A DNA stretch of 64,000 nt from Streptosporangium pseudovulgare (GCF_014648055.1 NZ_BMQJ01000007.1:63046-127045); one strand, 5' to 3'; counted from the first letter of the stretch, positions 8,586 through 17,425 are shown. Numbers and translations are program-made. Notes: generated by a model from the letters alone, not told the origin.

Positions 8586-11500
8586 GTGGAGGGCAGAAAG
8601 GCCGAAGAAATGATCGAGGAGCCGGCCACCCGAGCGTTCGCACGACCGCCGTCCACCCCGGCCGCGCCCCCCGGCCACCCCGCGGAGACCGAGACGCCCG
8701 GAACACCGGAACGCTCCCCGGACGACGGGAAGACCCCGGACCGCGCGGAGCCCTCGGGCGAGGAGAAGCCCTCGGACGGCGGGACCGCGTCCGACAAGCC
8801 CTCGGATAGCACGGCCGCGTCCGGGGAACCTCCGAACGCCACCGACGACGGAGCCGCCCCGGACCGCACGGGCTCGGATCGCACGGCCGCGTCCGGGGAG
8901 CCTCCGGACGGCGCCGCCGGTGGCGGAGCCGCCCCGGACCGCACGGACGACGAGAAGGACGAGCCTCCCCCCTGGCCCGTGTGGCGCGCCCTGCGGAACG
9001 AGGACCGTGCCGGTGACGAGACCGCCGGAGGGAAGGCCGCCGACGGGCCTTCTGACGGGGGCGGGTCCGCCGGCGAGGACGAGATCCCCGGCCGGGACGA
9101 CCCCGGCGCGGAGGGCGCGACCGTCGTCGTGACCGGCGCCTCGCTCGCGGCGCTCCGCGCCGACACCCGCGACGGTGACGGCGACGAGATCGAGATCCTC
9201 ATCGAGGACGAGGCCCCGGACGAGCACGCGGACGCCTCCCCCGGCGGCAAGGACGGCGGTCACAAGGCCGAGAAGGCTGAAGAGGCGGGCGGCGCCCCGC
9301 CCCGGACCTCCTCCGGCGACGCCCCACCCGAGGACGACGGCGACGCATCCGGCGAGAAGACCGGGGAGGACAAGGGAGACGAGGGGGACGAGGAACTCGT
9401 CGTCCTCGCTCCCCCCGTGGAGGACGACGACGCCACCGTGAGCTGGCGCATCCCGGCCGACCTCCTGAGCGGACAGGCCCGCGGGTCCTCCGTACCGTCC
9501 GCCGGATCGTCCACCTCGCCGGCCGCCGGTTCGGTGCGGACGGCCACGAGGACGGCGATGCGGACCGCGGACCCGTCCCTGTCGGTGGTCCTCACCGGCG
9601 ACTCCATGGACTCCCGGGCCCGGCTGACCGCCACGGTCGCGGCGCTGCGCGCCCAGGACCCGGCGCCCGAGGAGATCATCCTGATCGTCGACCAGTGCCC
9701 GGAGCTGGTCTCCTGGGCCGAGGCCGAACTCACCGGCGTCACGGTGCTGCCGGGACGCGAGGCGGGCGGCTCGGCCGCGGCGCGCAACCTCGGGCTGGCG
9801 AGCGCGCACGGCGACGTGATCGCGTTCCTGGACGAGGGCTCCCTGCCCGAGCCGGGCTGGTCGGCGTCCCTGCTGGCCGCCTACGCCGACGACGACGTGG
9901 TCGCGGTGCGCGGCCGGGTGACGCCGCGCTGGAGCGCCGGCCGTCCCGACTGGTTCCCCACCGAGCTGTCCTGGGTCCTGGGGGTGCCGTGCACCGGCTC
10001 GCCCGACGAGACCGAGGAGATCGACGACCTGTACGGCGGCGCCCTGTCGTTCCGGCGCCGGACGCTGACCGAGGCGGGCGGCTTCCCCGAGACGCTGGAC
10101 CGCCGGGCGGGCGACGCCGCCGCCGAGCCCGCCGGGGGGACCGCGACCGAGCTCCGCTCGCGCCTGCGGGAGCTCGCGCCCGAGGCGAAGCTGGTCCACG
10201 AGCCCTCGGCCGCGGTGCGGCTGAACGTCCCGCCGCGCCGGGCCCGCCTCTCCTACTTCCTGGCCCGGTGCTTCGCCGAGGGCCGGTCACAGGCGGGCGT
10301 GCCGCAGCGGGCCAGTGGGCGGGAGGGGGCGCTGGCCCACCTGGCGCCCGTCAGGGCCGGGCTGCCCAAGGCGATCTTCCGGGCCGTCACCTTCACCGGC
10401 CCGGCGGACGTCAAGGGCTGGAAGGCCCTGCTGGTGATGCTCCTCGGCCTGGTGACGGTCAACGCCGGTTACGTCGCCCGGCGGCTGCGCACCACGCGCA
10501 CCGAGGGGACCGCCGGGCAGGTGAACACCCTGACCTGGTTCGTCTCCCGCACGTCGCTGCCGCTGGCCAGCATCCTGTGGGGGCTGTCGCTCCGCGGCGT
10601 CCACCTCGACGGGATGACCGACCTCGGGCTGATCACGGTCATGCCGGTCACGTTCTGGCTGGCGATCGCGGTCATGGTGATCGGGTTCGTCTGCCTGCTG
10701 GGCGACCGGGAGGCACTCGAGTTATGGCACGCGGGCTACGTGCTCGTGCTGATCGCCGTGCTCCACGCGACCCCCGCCCTGCTCTACCCGTCGCTGCGCT
10801 ACTCCTGGGCGTGGAAGCACGTCTCGGTCATCGACTACCTGATCAGGCACGGCGCGACCGACCCGGACGTCACGCCGCTGTCGGCCTACCACCAGTGGCC
10901 CGGGTTCTTCTCCTTCTTCGCCCTCATGACGAGGGCCGCGGGGCTGGAGAACGCCCTCGGCATCGCCGTGTGGGGACCGGCCGTCTTCAACGTCGCGCTG
11001 CTCCTGCCGCTGCTGCTGCTGTGGCGTACGGTGACCCGCAACCGGCAGCTCGTGTGGGGCGCGGTGTGGGTGTACTTCTCCTGCTCCTGGGTCGGGCAGG
11101 ACTACTTCTCCCCGCAGGCCACCACCCTCGTCCTCTACCTGATCGTGCTCTCGGTCGTGGTCAGGCGCTTCCGGCGCGGTCCGATCCGGGCGGGCGAGGA
11201 TCCCGAGGCGCTGGGCGCCGAGCCGCCGCCCGTCTCCGACACCCGGACCCGCCTGGTCTGGTCCTGCCTGCTGGTCGTCGTCGCCCTGGGGATCGCCTCC
11301 TCCCACCAGCTCACCCCGCTGGTGCTGACGGCCGCGCTCTTCTCCCTCGTCCTGCTGCGCCGCCACCGCAACGTGGGCATCCTGGTGGTCACCGGGCTCG
11401 TCGTGGCGGGGTGGGACCTGCTGGCCGCCCGGCAGCTCCTGGAGGAGCGCTTCGGGGACATCGTGGAGTCGCTCGGCGACGCCGGCGGTAACCTCGACGA

Positions 11501-12308
11501 CGGACTCATCGCCCTCGGCGACGCCTCCCCGGGCCAGGTGATCGTCGCCTACGCCGACCGCGCGCTGTCCGCCGGCCTGTGGCTGCTGGCGTTCGCCGGA
11601 GCCTACAAACGCCGCCACCTGCTCAGGCGGGCGTGGCTGCCGCTGGTCGCGATCGGGCTGAGCCCGCTGCTGTTCCTCGCCGGCGGAAGCTACGGCGGTG
11701 AGATCGTCTTCCGGGTCTACCTGTTCACGCTGCCGCTGACCGCGTTCCTGGCCGCGGCCCTCTTCCTGCCGGCCCGCCGGGAGTGGATCCGCCTGGCGGT
11801 GCTGCCGCTCGTCTTCCTGCTGATGGTCACCGGCTTCTTCTTCGGCAACTACGGCAAGGAGCAGACGAACTACTTCACCTCCGCCGAGGCCGCGCTCGTC
11901 CAGGCGGTCTACAAGGTCGCGCCGTACGGCTCGCAGATCGTGGCGCCCACGTTCGTCCTCCCGGGGGCCTACGACTACTACGAGCGCTACGACCACACCT
12001 GGCTGGACGAGCTTCCGCCGACGCGCACCGCCGTGAAGAACCTGCCCGACTACGTCCCCACCCTGCCGGAGATGATCAAGAATCCGATACCGTCCCTGAC
12101 CAGCCTGATGTCGAGGCTCCCACCGGGAGGAAAGGCGTATCTGATCATCAACCGGGCGCAGAAGGCCGCCACCGAGACGGCGGGCATCTTCCCCAAGGGG
12201 ACGGTGGACCGGATCGACAAGGGCGCCGCCGCGTCGGACCGTTTCAAGCTGCTCATGCGCACCTCCGGGGGCGTCGTCTACGAGCTGGTCCCGGAGAAGA
12301 GCAAATGA
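8586..12308 (+). CDS. Large GT2-like multi-spanning membrane protein with disordered acidic N-terminus
   Basis: About 1240 aa. GTG 8586 is preferred because GGAAAGGG lies 5 bp upstream; ATG 8610 and GTG 8469 are alternatives. Residues 1-325 are low-complexity (D, E, G, A, P rich). Residues about 330-560 form a GT2 fold similar to the enzyme at 2124-3065, but the metal motif reads FLDEGS instead of LDDD, and the downstream catalytic E-E-x-E motif is absent. Residues about 650-1110 contain some 10 hydrophobic spans, followed by an outside-type C-terminal region. It may be a polymerase, a co-polymerase or a pseudo-glycosyltransferase scaffold for polymer export. It overlaps the next gene by ATGA. 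Confidence 0.72.
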   Translation: MEGRKAEEMIEEPATRAFARPPSTPAAPPGHPAETETPGTPERSPDDGKTPDRAEPSGEEKPSDGGTASDKPSDSTAASGEPPNATDDGAAPDRTGSDRTAASGEPPDGAAGGGAAPDRTDDEKDEPPPWPVWRALRNEDRAGDETAGGKAADGPSDGGGSAGEDEIPGRDDPGAEGATVVVTGASLAALRADTRDGDGDEIEILIEDEAPDEHADASPGGKDGGHKAEKAEEAGGAPPRTSSGDAPPEDDGDASGEKTGEDKGDEGDEELVVLAPPVEDDDATVSWRIPADLLSGQARGSSVPSAGSSTSPAAGSVRTATRTAMRTADPSLSVVLTGDSMDSRARLTATVAALRAQDPAPEEIILIVDQCPELVSWAEAELTGVTVLPGREAGGSAAARNLGLASAHGDVIAFLDEGSLPEPGWSASLLAAYADDDVVAVRGRVTPRWSAGRPDWFPTELSWVLGVPCTGSPDETEEIDDLYGGALSFRRRTLTEAGGFPETLDRRAGDAAAEPAGGTATELRSRLRELAPEAKLVHEPSAAVRLNVPPRRARLSYFLARCFAEGRSQAGVPQRASGREGALAHLAPVRAGLPKAIFRAVTFTGPADVKGWKALLVMLLGLVTVNAGYVARRLRTTRTEGTAGQVNTLTWFVSRTSLPLASILWGLSLRGVHLDGMTDLGLITVMPVTFWLAIAVMVIGFVCLLGDREALELWHAGYVLVLIAVLHATPALLYPSLRYSWAWKHVSVIDYLIRHGATDPDVTPLSAYHQWPGFFSFFALMTRAAGLENALGIAVWGPAVFNVALLLPLLLLWRTVTRNRQLVWGAVWVYFSCSWVGQDYFSPQATTLVLYLIVLSVVVRRFRRGPIRAGEDPEALGAEPPPVSDTRTRLVWSCLLVVVALGIASSHQLTPLVLTAALFSLVLLRRHRNVGILVVTGLVVAGWDLLAARQLLEERFGDIVESLGDAGGNLDDGLIALGDASPGQVIVAYADRALSAGLWLLAFAGAYKRRHLLRRAWLPLVAIGLSPLLFLAGGSYGGEIVFRVYLFTLPLTAFLAAALFLPARREWIRLAVLPLVFLLMVTGFFFGNYGKEQTNYFTSAEAALVQAVYKVAPYGSQIVAPTFVLPGAYDYYERYDHTWLDELPPTRTAVKNLPDYVPTLPEMIKNPIPSLTSLMSRLPPGGKAYLIINRAQKAATETAGIFPKGTVDRIDKGAAASDRFKLLMRTSGGVVYELVPEKSK

Positions 12309-12730
12309 CCCCCTCGAACCGGCCGAGCTGGCCCATGCCGCTGCTCGCCCTCACCGGATGGCTGGCCCTGCTGGTGACGCACGTGGCCGACCCCGGCTTC
12401 CTGCGGGTCACGGTGACGGTCGTCTTCATGATCACCTGCCCGGGGGCCGCCGTGCTGGCCCTGGCGCGCCCGCTGTTCGGACGCCGTGACCACGCCGGGG
12501 ACGCCACGGAGAGCATGGCGCTCGCCCTGGCCCTCAGCGTGGCCATCGGGATGATCGTGAGCGAGGCGTTCTTCATGAGCGGCACGTTCACGACGGACCG
12601 GGCGATGATCGCGCTGGCCTCCATCACCACGGTCGCCGCGCTGGGCGCGCTGCTGACCGGGCGGCTGGCGCGGCGTTCCCGCCGCGACGCCCGCCGCCGC
12701 GCCGTGGCGGGCTCCACCGACCCCTCCTGA
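12305..12730 (+). CDS. Small four-span membrane protein coupled to the giant GT2-like protein
   Basis: 141 aa, ATG overlapping the preceding stop. Hydrophobic segments lie at about residues 10-27, 32-52, 73-93 and 100-118, followed by an arginine-rich cytosolic tail. I recognise no family. Translational coupling and membrane location suggest it is a partner subunit of the large membrane protein. A strong terminator follows, so it ends the glycan transcription unit. Confidence 0.7.
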   Translation: MTPSNRPSWPMPLLALTGWLALLVTHVADPGFLRVTVTVVFMITCPGAAVLALARPLFGRRDHAGDATESMALALALSVAIGMIVSEAFFMSGTFTTDRAMIALASITTVAALGALLTGRLARRSRRDARRRAVAGSTDPS

Positions 12731-12735
12731 CGTAC

Positions 12736-12760
12736 GGGCGCGCCGGGCGGCGGCGCGCCC
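12736..12760 (+). terminator. Terminator closing the glycan locus
   Basis: GGGCGCGCC and GGCGCGCCC form a perfect 9-bp stem around a 7-bp loop, starting 5 bp after the stop codon. Confidence 0.6.
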
Positions 12761-12852
12761 CGGAGCGGAGCGGCGCCGAGCGTGAACCCGGGGGCGGGCG
12801 TGTGGCGATACATCACCGACCACCCGTCCCACGGAAGGCCGGCCTCGATGCC

Positions 12853-13446
12853 ATGGTGCCCGCGATGACCGCTCCGCCCACAGTCCGGAGCCTCGACTCC
12901 GACCTCGTCAGGGAGTCCCTGACACGTCCGGAGGCGTTCTCCGCGTTGTTCGACCGCTACGCGGCGATGCTCTACCGGTACGTCTCCCGCAGGCTCGGCC
13001 CGGAGATCGCCGAGGACCTCGTCGGCGAGACGTTCCTGGTGGCCTTCGCCCGCCGGAAGAGCTACGACCTGGCCTGCGAGGACGCCCGCCCCTGGCTGTT
13101 CGGCATCGTCACCAGACTGGTCTCCCGGCACCGCCGCACCGAGGCCGCCCGCTACCGGTCGCTGCTGCGTACCGCCCCCGAGGACGTCGTGGAGTCGCCC
13201 GCCGACCGGGTGGCCGCCGGGGTCACCGCCCAGGCGTCCCGGCCGGCACTCGCCCGCGCCCTGGCCGGGATCGCGGCCCGCGACCGCGACGTCCTGCTGC
13301 TGGTCGCCTGGAGCGACCTGTCGTACGAGGAGGTGGCCCGCGCCCTGGACATCCCGGTCGGCACCGTGCGGTCCCGCCTCAACCGGGCCCGGCGCAAGCT
13401 CCGCGCGGCGCTCGGCGACACCAACCCGCTGCGCGAGGAGGCGTGA
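12853..13446 (+). CDS. ECF-family RNA polymerase sigma factor
   Basis: About 197 aa from ATG 12853; GTG 12802 and ATG 12865 are in-frame alternatives and the ribosome site does not decide between them. Region 2 is seen in FSALFDRYAAMLYRYVSRRLG and AEDLVGETFLVAFARR. Region 4 is seen in LLLVAWSDLSYEEVARALDIPVGTVRSRLNRARRKL, a clear helix-turn-helix for -35 binding. The stop overlaps the GTG start of the LCP gene (GTGA), so the two proteins are made together. No separate anti-sigma gene is adjacent; the LCP N-terminus may serve that role. Confidence 0.9.
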   Translation: MVPAMTAPPTVRSLDSDLVRESLTRPEAFSALFDRYAAMLYRYVSRRLGPEIAEDLVGETFLVAFARRKSYDLACEDARPWLFGIVTRLVSRHRRTEAARYRSLLRTAPEDVVESPADRVAAGVTAQASRPALARALAGIAARDRDVLLLVAWSDLSYEEVARALDIPVGTVRSRLNRARRKLRAALGDTNPLREEA

Positions 13447-14540
13447 CCATGGACGACCTGACGACGCTCCGCGACCTCGGCCGCGACCTGGAGCACGAGC
13501 CGCCGGCGACGCTGGCGCACCAGCGGCGGCGCCTCCTCGACACCGCCTCCGGCCCGCGCTGGACGTTCCGGGCGGTCCGGCCGCTCTGGACGCTCCGGGT
13601 GACGCGCGGCTGGGCGGCGCTCGGCCTGGCCGCCGCGGTCACCGCGGCCGCCGCCGTCGCCGTCCCCGTGGTGTTCCGGACCTACGGCTTCCAGGCGGCC
13701 GTCGGGGACCCGTCCGTCACCGCTCCGCGGGGCGAGCGCCCGCCTGGGGCGGAGGGGACCCTCGACATCCTGTTCGTCGGAACCGACAGCGAGGCGCTCA
13801 ACCCCCGCCACCGGGCGGGCACCGGCGCCCGCAGTGACACGATGCTGCTGATCCACCTGCCCGCCGGGCGGAAGAAGGCCACGGTCGTCTCCTTCCCCCG
13901 CGACTCGATCGTCCGGATCCCCTCCTGCGAGACCCCCGGCGGGAAGCCCGTACCGGCCCGGACCGACATGATCAACTCCGCCTACGACAAGGGCGGGCTG
14001 AACTGCGCGTGGAGGACGGTGGAGTCCCTGACCGGGATCCGCGTCGACCACGTGGTGGAGACGGACTTCTCCGGGTTCGCGAAGCTGGTGGACGCGCTGG
14101 GCGGAGTGGAGATGACGCTGCCGCGGGCGGTGGTCGACCCCAAGGCGAAGGTGCGGCTCCCCGCCGGCCGGCAGATACTGAACGGCAGGGCCGCGCTGGG
14201 CTACGCCCGGGTCCGCTACGCCCTGGGCGACGGCTCGGACCTCATGCGCGTCCAACGCCAGCAGCGGCTGATGGGCGCCCTGGTGAAGAAGGCGGAGAAG
14301 CTGACCGGCGATCCGGCGAAGCTGGCGGGCTTCCTCACCGAGGCGCGCAAATGGGTCAGGACCGACCCCGGGTTCGACGCGGAGACGATGCTCGCCGTCG
14401 CCGAGAGCCTGCGGACGGTCGGGCCCGGCGAGGTCGAGTTCGTGACCGTCCCCGTGCATCCCCACCCCGAGGACCGGAACCGGCTGCAGTGGGACGCCCG
14501 CGGCGCCGAGCGGCTGTTCGCCGGGCTTCGGAAGAAGTAG
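13443..14540 (+). CDS. LytR-CpsA-Psr (LCP) family glycopolymer transferase with anti-sigma-like N-terminus
   Basis: 365 aa from the coupled GTG (ATG 13449 is also possible). Residues 1-55 are cytosolic and carry MDDLTTLRDLGRDLEHEPPATLA, a sequence type seen at the N-terminus of actinobacterial proteins paired with ECF sigma factors. One membrane span lies at about 57-78. The outside LCP domain (about 100-290) shows LFVGTDS, SDTMLLIHL, VVSFPRDS with the conserved Arg/Asp pair, and INSAYDKGG. LCP enzymes move undecaprenyl-linked glycopolymers onto peptidoglycan. Position beside the polysaccharide locus fits attachment of that polymer, and coupling to the sigma factor suggests signalling. Followed by a strong terminator. 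Confidence 0.88.
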   Translation: MTMDDLTTLRDLGRDLEHEPPATLAHQRRRLLDTASGPRWTFRAVRPLWTLRVTRGWAALGLAAAVTAAAAVAVPVVFRTYGFQAAVGDPSVTAPRGERPPGAEGTLDILFVGTDSEALNPRHRAGTGARSDTMLLIHLPAGRKKATVVSFPRDSIVRIPSCETPGGKPVPARTDMINSAYDKGGLNCAWRTVESLTGIRVDHVVETDFSGFAKLVDALGGVEMTLPRAVVDPKAKVRLPAGRQILNGRAALGYARVRYALGDGSDLMRVQRQQRLMGALVKKAEKLTGDPAKLAGFLTEARKWVRTDPGFDAETMLAVAESLRTVGPGEVEFVTVPVHPHPEDRNRLQWDARGAERLFAGLRKK

Positions 14541-14546
14541 GGCCGG

Positions 14547-14576
14547 GCGCTCCCCGGCGGGCGGGCCGGGGAGCGC
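14547..14576 (+). terminator. Terminator after LCP gene
   Basis: GCGCTCCCCGGC and GCCGGGGAGCGC form a perfect 12-bp stem with a 6-bp loop, ending in GTTC. It lies between the + strand LCP gene and the end of the - strand phosphotransferase gene. Confidence 0.65.
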
Positions 14577-14655
14577 GTTCGGCGCGAGCACACGTCAGAG
14601 GACACATCCGAGACGGAGACACGACGGGGGCGAGGGCCGTCGCGGCGGGGGCGCC

Positions 14656-15714
14656 TCAGAGGCCCTCGTCCAGTGCCCGGTGCGCCCGGGCGACCAGCAG
14701 CGGCACCGCGGCGCCGATCTCGTCGAACCCCTCCCCGACCGTCTTGCCCTGGACGAAGCGGGCGTGGATGCCCTCCACGATGACCGCCAGCTTGTAGTTG
14801 CCGAACGCCACATAGAAGTCCAGGTCGCCCAGGTCGGCTCCGGACACCCGGGCGTAGTGCTCGGCGAACCCCCGGCTGTCGAGGAAGCCGGGGGTGAGGG
14901 TGATGTCACCGGCGACCGGCAGGGCCGAGCGCTCGTCGTCGCCCGGGTCCTGCCAGTAGGTCAGAGTCAGGCCGAGGTCCGCGATCGGGTCGCCCAGGGT
15001 GGACATCTCCCAGTCGACGACCGCCCGGATGTCCGGGGCCGCGCCGGGTGCGAGCCGTACCAGCGTGTTGTCCAGGCGGTAGTCGCCGTGCACGAGGGCG
15101 GCGCGGGAGGCGGCGGGCAGGCGGTCGCGCAGGCGGGCGGCGAGCCGGTCGTACTCGGGCAGCTCGCGGGTCTTCGAGCGCTCCCACTGCTGCCCCCAGC
15201 GTTCGAGCTGGCGGGCCATGTAGCCGTCGGGGCGGCCGAAGTCGGCCAGGCCGACGGCCTCGTAGTCGACGGCGTGGATGGCCGCCAGGATCTCGGCGAG
15301 CCGCTCCGACAGCGCCCTGGCGTCCTCCGGCGACAGCTCGGCGTCCTGCCGACCCCGGACGGCCTGCCCCTCGACGTGTCCCATCAGGTAGAACGGCGCG
15401 CCGATGACGTCCTCGTCGACGCAGAGCGCGACCGGCTCGGGCACCGGCACCGCCGTCCCGGACAGCGCCGAGATGACGCGCCACTCCCGGCGCATGTCGT
15501 GCGCGGTGGGCAGGACGTGGCCGAGCGGGGGACGGCGCAGGACCAGGGCGCGGCCCTCGGTGTCGGCCCGGGTGTCGATTCGGGTGTCGATCCGATACGT
15601 CAGGTTGGACTTCCCACCCGAGATGAGGGAGACCCCGGTGGGTTCCCCCACGTCGGGGACGTTGCTCGCCATCCAGGCGACCAGGCGGGACCAGTTGATG
15701 CCGGGCGTGCTCAT
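14656..15714 (-). CDS. Phosphotransferase family protein (APH/ACAD10-11 N-terminal type)
   Basis: 352 aa from ATG 15714. The aminoglycoside-phosphotransferase/choline-kinase fold is clear: a SGGKSNLTYRI glycine-rich loop, LVLRRPP with the ATP lysine replaced by Arg, LVHGDYRLDNTLV catalytic loop near residue 207, and VVDWEMSTLGDP metal loop near 232. The closest match is the ACAD10/11-like group, which works on hydroxyacyl-CoA or other small alcohols in fatty-acid breakdown, rather than drug-resistance enzymes. It stands alone, ends toward the LCP gene, and starts just past the end of the MocR gene on the same strand. The substrate is unknown. Confidence 0.85.
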   Translation of the reverse strand: MSTPGINWSRLVAWMASNVPDVGEPTGVSLISGGKSNLTYRIDTRIDTRADTEGRALVLRRPPLGHVLPTAHDMRREWRVISALSGTAVPVPEPVALCVDEDVIGAPFYLMGHVEGQAVRGRQDAELSPEDARALSERLAEILAAIHAVDYEAVGLADFGRPDGYMARQLERWGQQWERSKTRELPEYDRLAARLRDRLPAASRAALVHGDYRLDNTLVRLAPGAAPDIRAVVDWEMSTLGDPIADLGLTLTYWQDPGDDERSALPVAGDITLTPGFLDSRGFAEHYARVSGADLGDLDFYVAFGNYKLAVIVEGIHARFVQGKTVGEGFDEIGAAVPLLVARAHRALDEGL

Positions 15715-15723
15715 GACCAAACA

Positions 15724-17391
15724 TTAGAACGTCATTCGGCTTTTATCCGCCAGACGGGCCACGCCGGGCGTCCTTTCCGGTCCGCGCCCGTCTCCTCCTG
15801 TTTTCTCCCGTCCGCCCTCCCCCGCGCCTCTCCCGCTCTCCCCGCGTCTTCCTGGCTCTGCCTGCGCCTCCCCTTTCCGGCCCTCCCCGTCCCGCCAGGC
15901 CGCGACCAGCTCGGCGATCACCGCGGCGCCCCGCCTGACCTCGGTCAGCGAGGCGGAGCCGTACCCGAGCACCAGTCCGTGACCGCGCGGCCGGTCGCCG
16001 CGGCGCGGGTTCTCGGTCCAGTCGACCAGCACGCCCCGCTCGGCGGCGCGGGCGACGACGAGGGGGACGGCGGCGGGCGGGACCTCGATCATCACGTGCA
16101 GCCCCGCGGTGTCCCCGCTGACCAGCGGGCCCAGGGCGTCGACGACGACGGCGCGGCGGCGGGCGTACTCCAGCCGCATGCGCCGCAGGTGCCGGTCCAG
16201 GTCCCCCCTCTCCAGCAGTACGGCGACCGCCTGCTGGGCCGGGCCGCCGGTGCGGTCGGCCAGGTCGTTGCGGGTCCGGGCGACGGCGGCGAGCAGATCG
16301 GGGGCGGCCACCAGCCAGCCGACCCCCACGTCCGGGGCCAGGGACTTCGACAGCGTGCCGAGCAGGACGACGCGGCCGGGGTCCAGGCAGTGCAGCGCGG
16401 GCAACGGGGCGACGTCGTAGCGGAACTCGGCGTCGTAGTCGTCCTCCACGACGATCGCTCCGGTACGGCGGGCCCAGGCCAGCAGGCGCTCCCGCCGCGG
16501 GATCGGCAGGCGTCCGCCGAGCGGGTACTGGTGGGCGGGGGTGGTGTAGAGGACGCGCAGGTCGCCGGGGAGCCCCTCGACGACGACCCCCTCCCGGTCC
16601 ACCGGGCAGGGCACGATCTCGGCGCCCCGGGCGGCGAAGACGTTGCCGGCGACGCGGTAGCCGGGGTCCTCGACGCCCGCCCGGTCGCCGGGGCGCAGCA
16701 GCGTGGCGGCGACGAGGTCGAGGCCGTTGCCGGTGCCCCGGGTGACCATGATGTTCTCCGGGCCCACGGCGACCGCCCGGGTCTTGCGCAGGTGTTCGGC
16801 CAGCGCCTCGCGCAGGCGGGGCAGCCCGTAGGGGTCGGGGTCGTCTCCCGGCGGCAGGTCGGCGGCGGCCCGCCAGGCCCGGCGCCAGGCGGCCCGGTCG
16901 TAGTCGTGGACCCACGGCCGGCCGGGCCGCAGGTCGATCACGGGCCCGGCGGGAGCGGCGCCGTTCCCGGCGGAGAAGGCGGGCGGAACGGCGCCGGACC
17001 GGGCGGCTCCGGCGGCCCCGGACGGCCGGGTGGAAACGGCAGGCCCGGCGGGGGCGGGCGGGACGGCGGGGGCGGCCGGCGGGGAGGGGGCGTGGACGAC
17101 CACGTCGGCCACATAGGTGCCCGAGCCGTGGCGGCCGTCCAGCCAGCCCTCGGCGTACAGCTGCTGGTACGCCTCGGTGACCACGGTGCGGCTGACCGCG
17201 AGCTGGCGGGCGAGGGCGCGGGTGGAGGGCAGGCGCTCGCCGGACTTGAGGGTGCCGTCGCGCATGGCGGCGCGGAGCCGGTTCCCGAGCTGGACGGTGA
17301 GCGGAACGGGGGCGTCGCGGTCCACCGAGACGGGCAGGTCGACGGAGGTGCGCGGCAAAGTGGTCTCCCGGAAGCATGGAAAAGTGGCCAT
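15724..17391 (-). CDS. MocR/PdxR-type GntR regulator with aminotransferase domain
   Basis: About 555 aa from ATG 17391; GTG 17406 and TTG 17358 (with GGGAG six bases upstream) are alternatives, and the TTG would give a start typical of the family. The winged helix (GERLPSTRALARQLAVSRTVVTEAYQQL, GSGTYV) is followed by a fold-type I aminotransferase domain with the PLP lysine in GTLSKSLAPD near residue 348. A basic ~60-residue tail is unusual. MocR proteins sense PLP or related compounds and control nearby genes. The divergent neighbour is a PNPOx-like flavoprotein, and the shared gap holds repeated AAAGTGG boxes. Confidence 0.92.
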   Translation of the reverse strand: MATFPCFRETTLPRTSVDLPVSVDRDAPVPLTVQLGNRLRAAMRDGTLKSGERLPSTRALARQLAVSRTVVTEAYQQLYAEGWLDGRHGSGTYVADVVVHAPSPPAAPAVPPAPAGPAVSTRPSGAAGAARSGAVPPAFSAGNGAAPAGPVIDLRPGRPWVHDYDRAAWRRAWRAAADLPPGDDPDPYGLPRLREALAEHLRKTRAVAVGPENIMVTRGTGNGLDLVAATLLRPGDRAGVEDPGYRVAGNVFAARGAEIVPCPVDREGVVVEGLPGDLRVLYTTPAHQYPLGGRLPIPRRERLLAWARRTGAIVVEDDYDAEFRYDVAPLPALHCLDPGRVVLLGTLSKSLAPDVGVGWLVAAPDLLAAVARTRNDLADRTGGPAQQAVAVLLERGDLDRHLRRMRLEYARRRAVVVDALGPLVSGDTAGLHVMIEVPPAAVPLVVARAAERGVLVDWTENPRRGDRPRGHGLVLGYGSASLTEVRRGAAVIAELVAAWRDGEGRKGEAQAEPGRRGESGRGAGEGGREKTGGDGRGPERTPGVARLADKSRMTF

Positions 17392-17408
17392 GTTTCTTAT
17401 GTCCACTT
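17357..17408. promoter_or_regulatory. Candidate MocR operator: repeated AAAGTGG boxes
   Basis: AAAGTGG occurs at 17357-17363 and 17381-17387 as direct repeats, and CCACTT at 17403-17408 is the inverted copy. MocR regulators commonly bind two direct repeats plus an inverted half-site in a shared divergent promoter. If the MocR start is 17391, part of the element lies inside the coding region; the TTG start at 17358 would avoid this. Confidence 0.45.
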
Positions 17409-17425
17409 CTTCCTAGATTAGGGTC

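Noticed and set aside
9695-11491. Long alternative + strand frame inside the giant GT2-like gene
   Set aside because: Arg/Pro/Gly-rich product; the other frame has a continuous GT2-like fold and membrane spans.
14656-15714. Aminoglycoside resistance by the APH-fold protein
   Set aside because: The sequence around the catalytic and metal loops (DWEMSTLGDP) fits the ACAD10/11-like group; no evidence for drug binding.
14680-17421. Long + strand open frame opposite the phosphotransferase and MocR genes
   Set aside because: Antisense to well-supported genes, low-complexity product, no motif.
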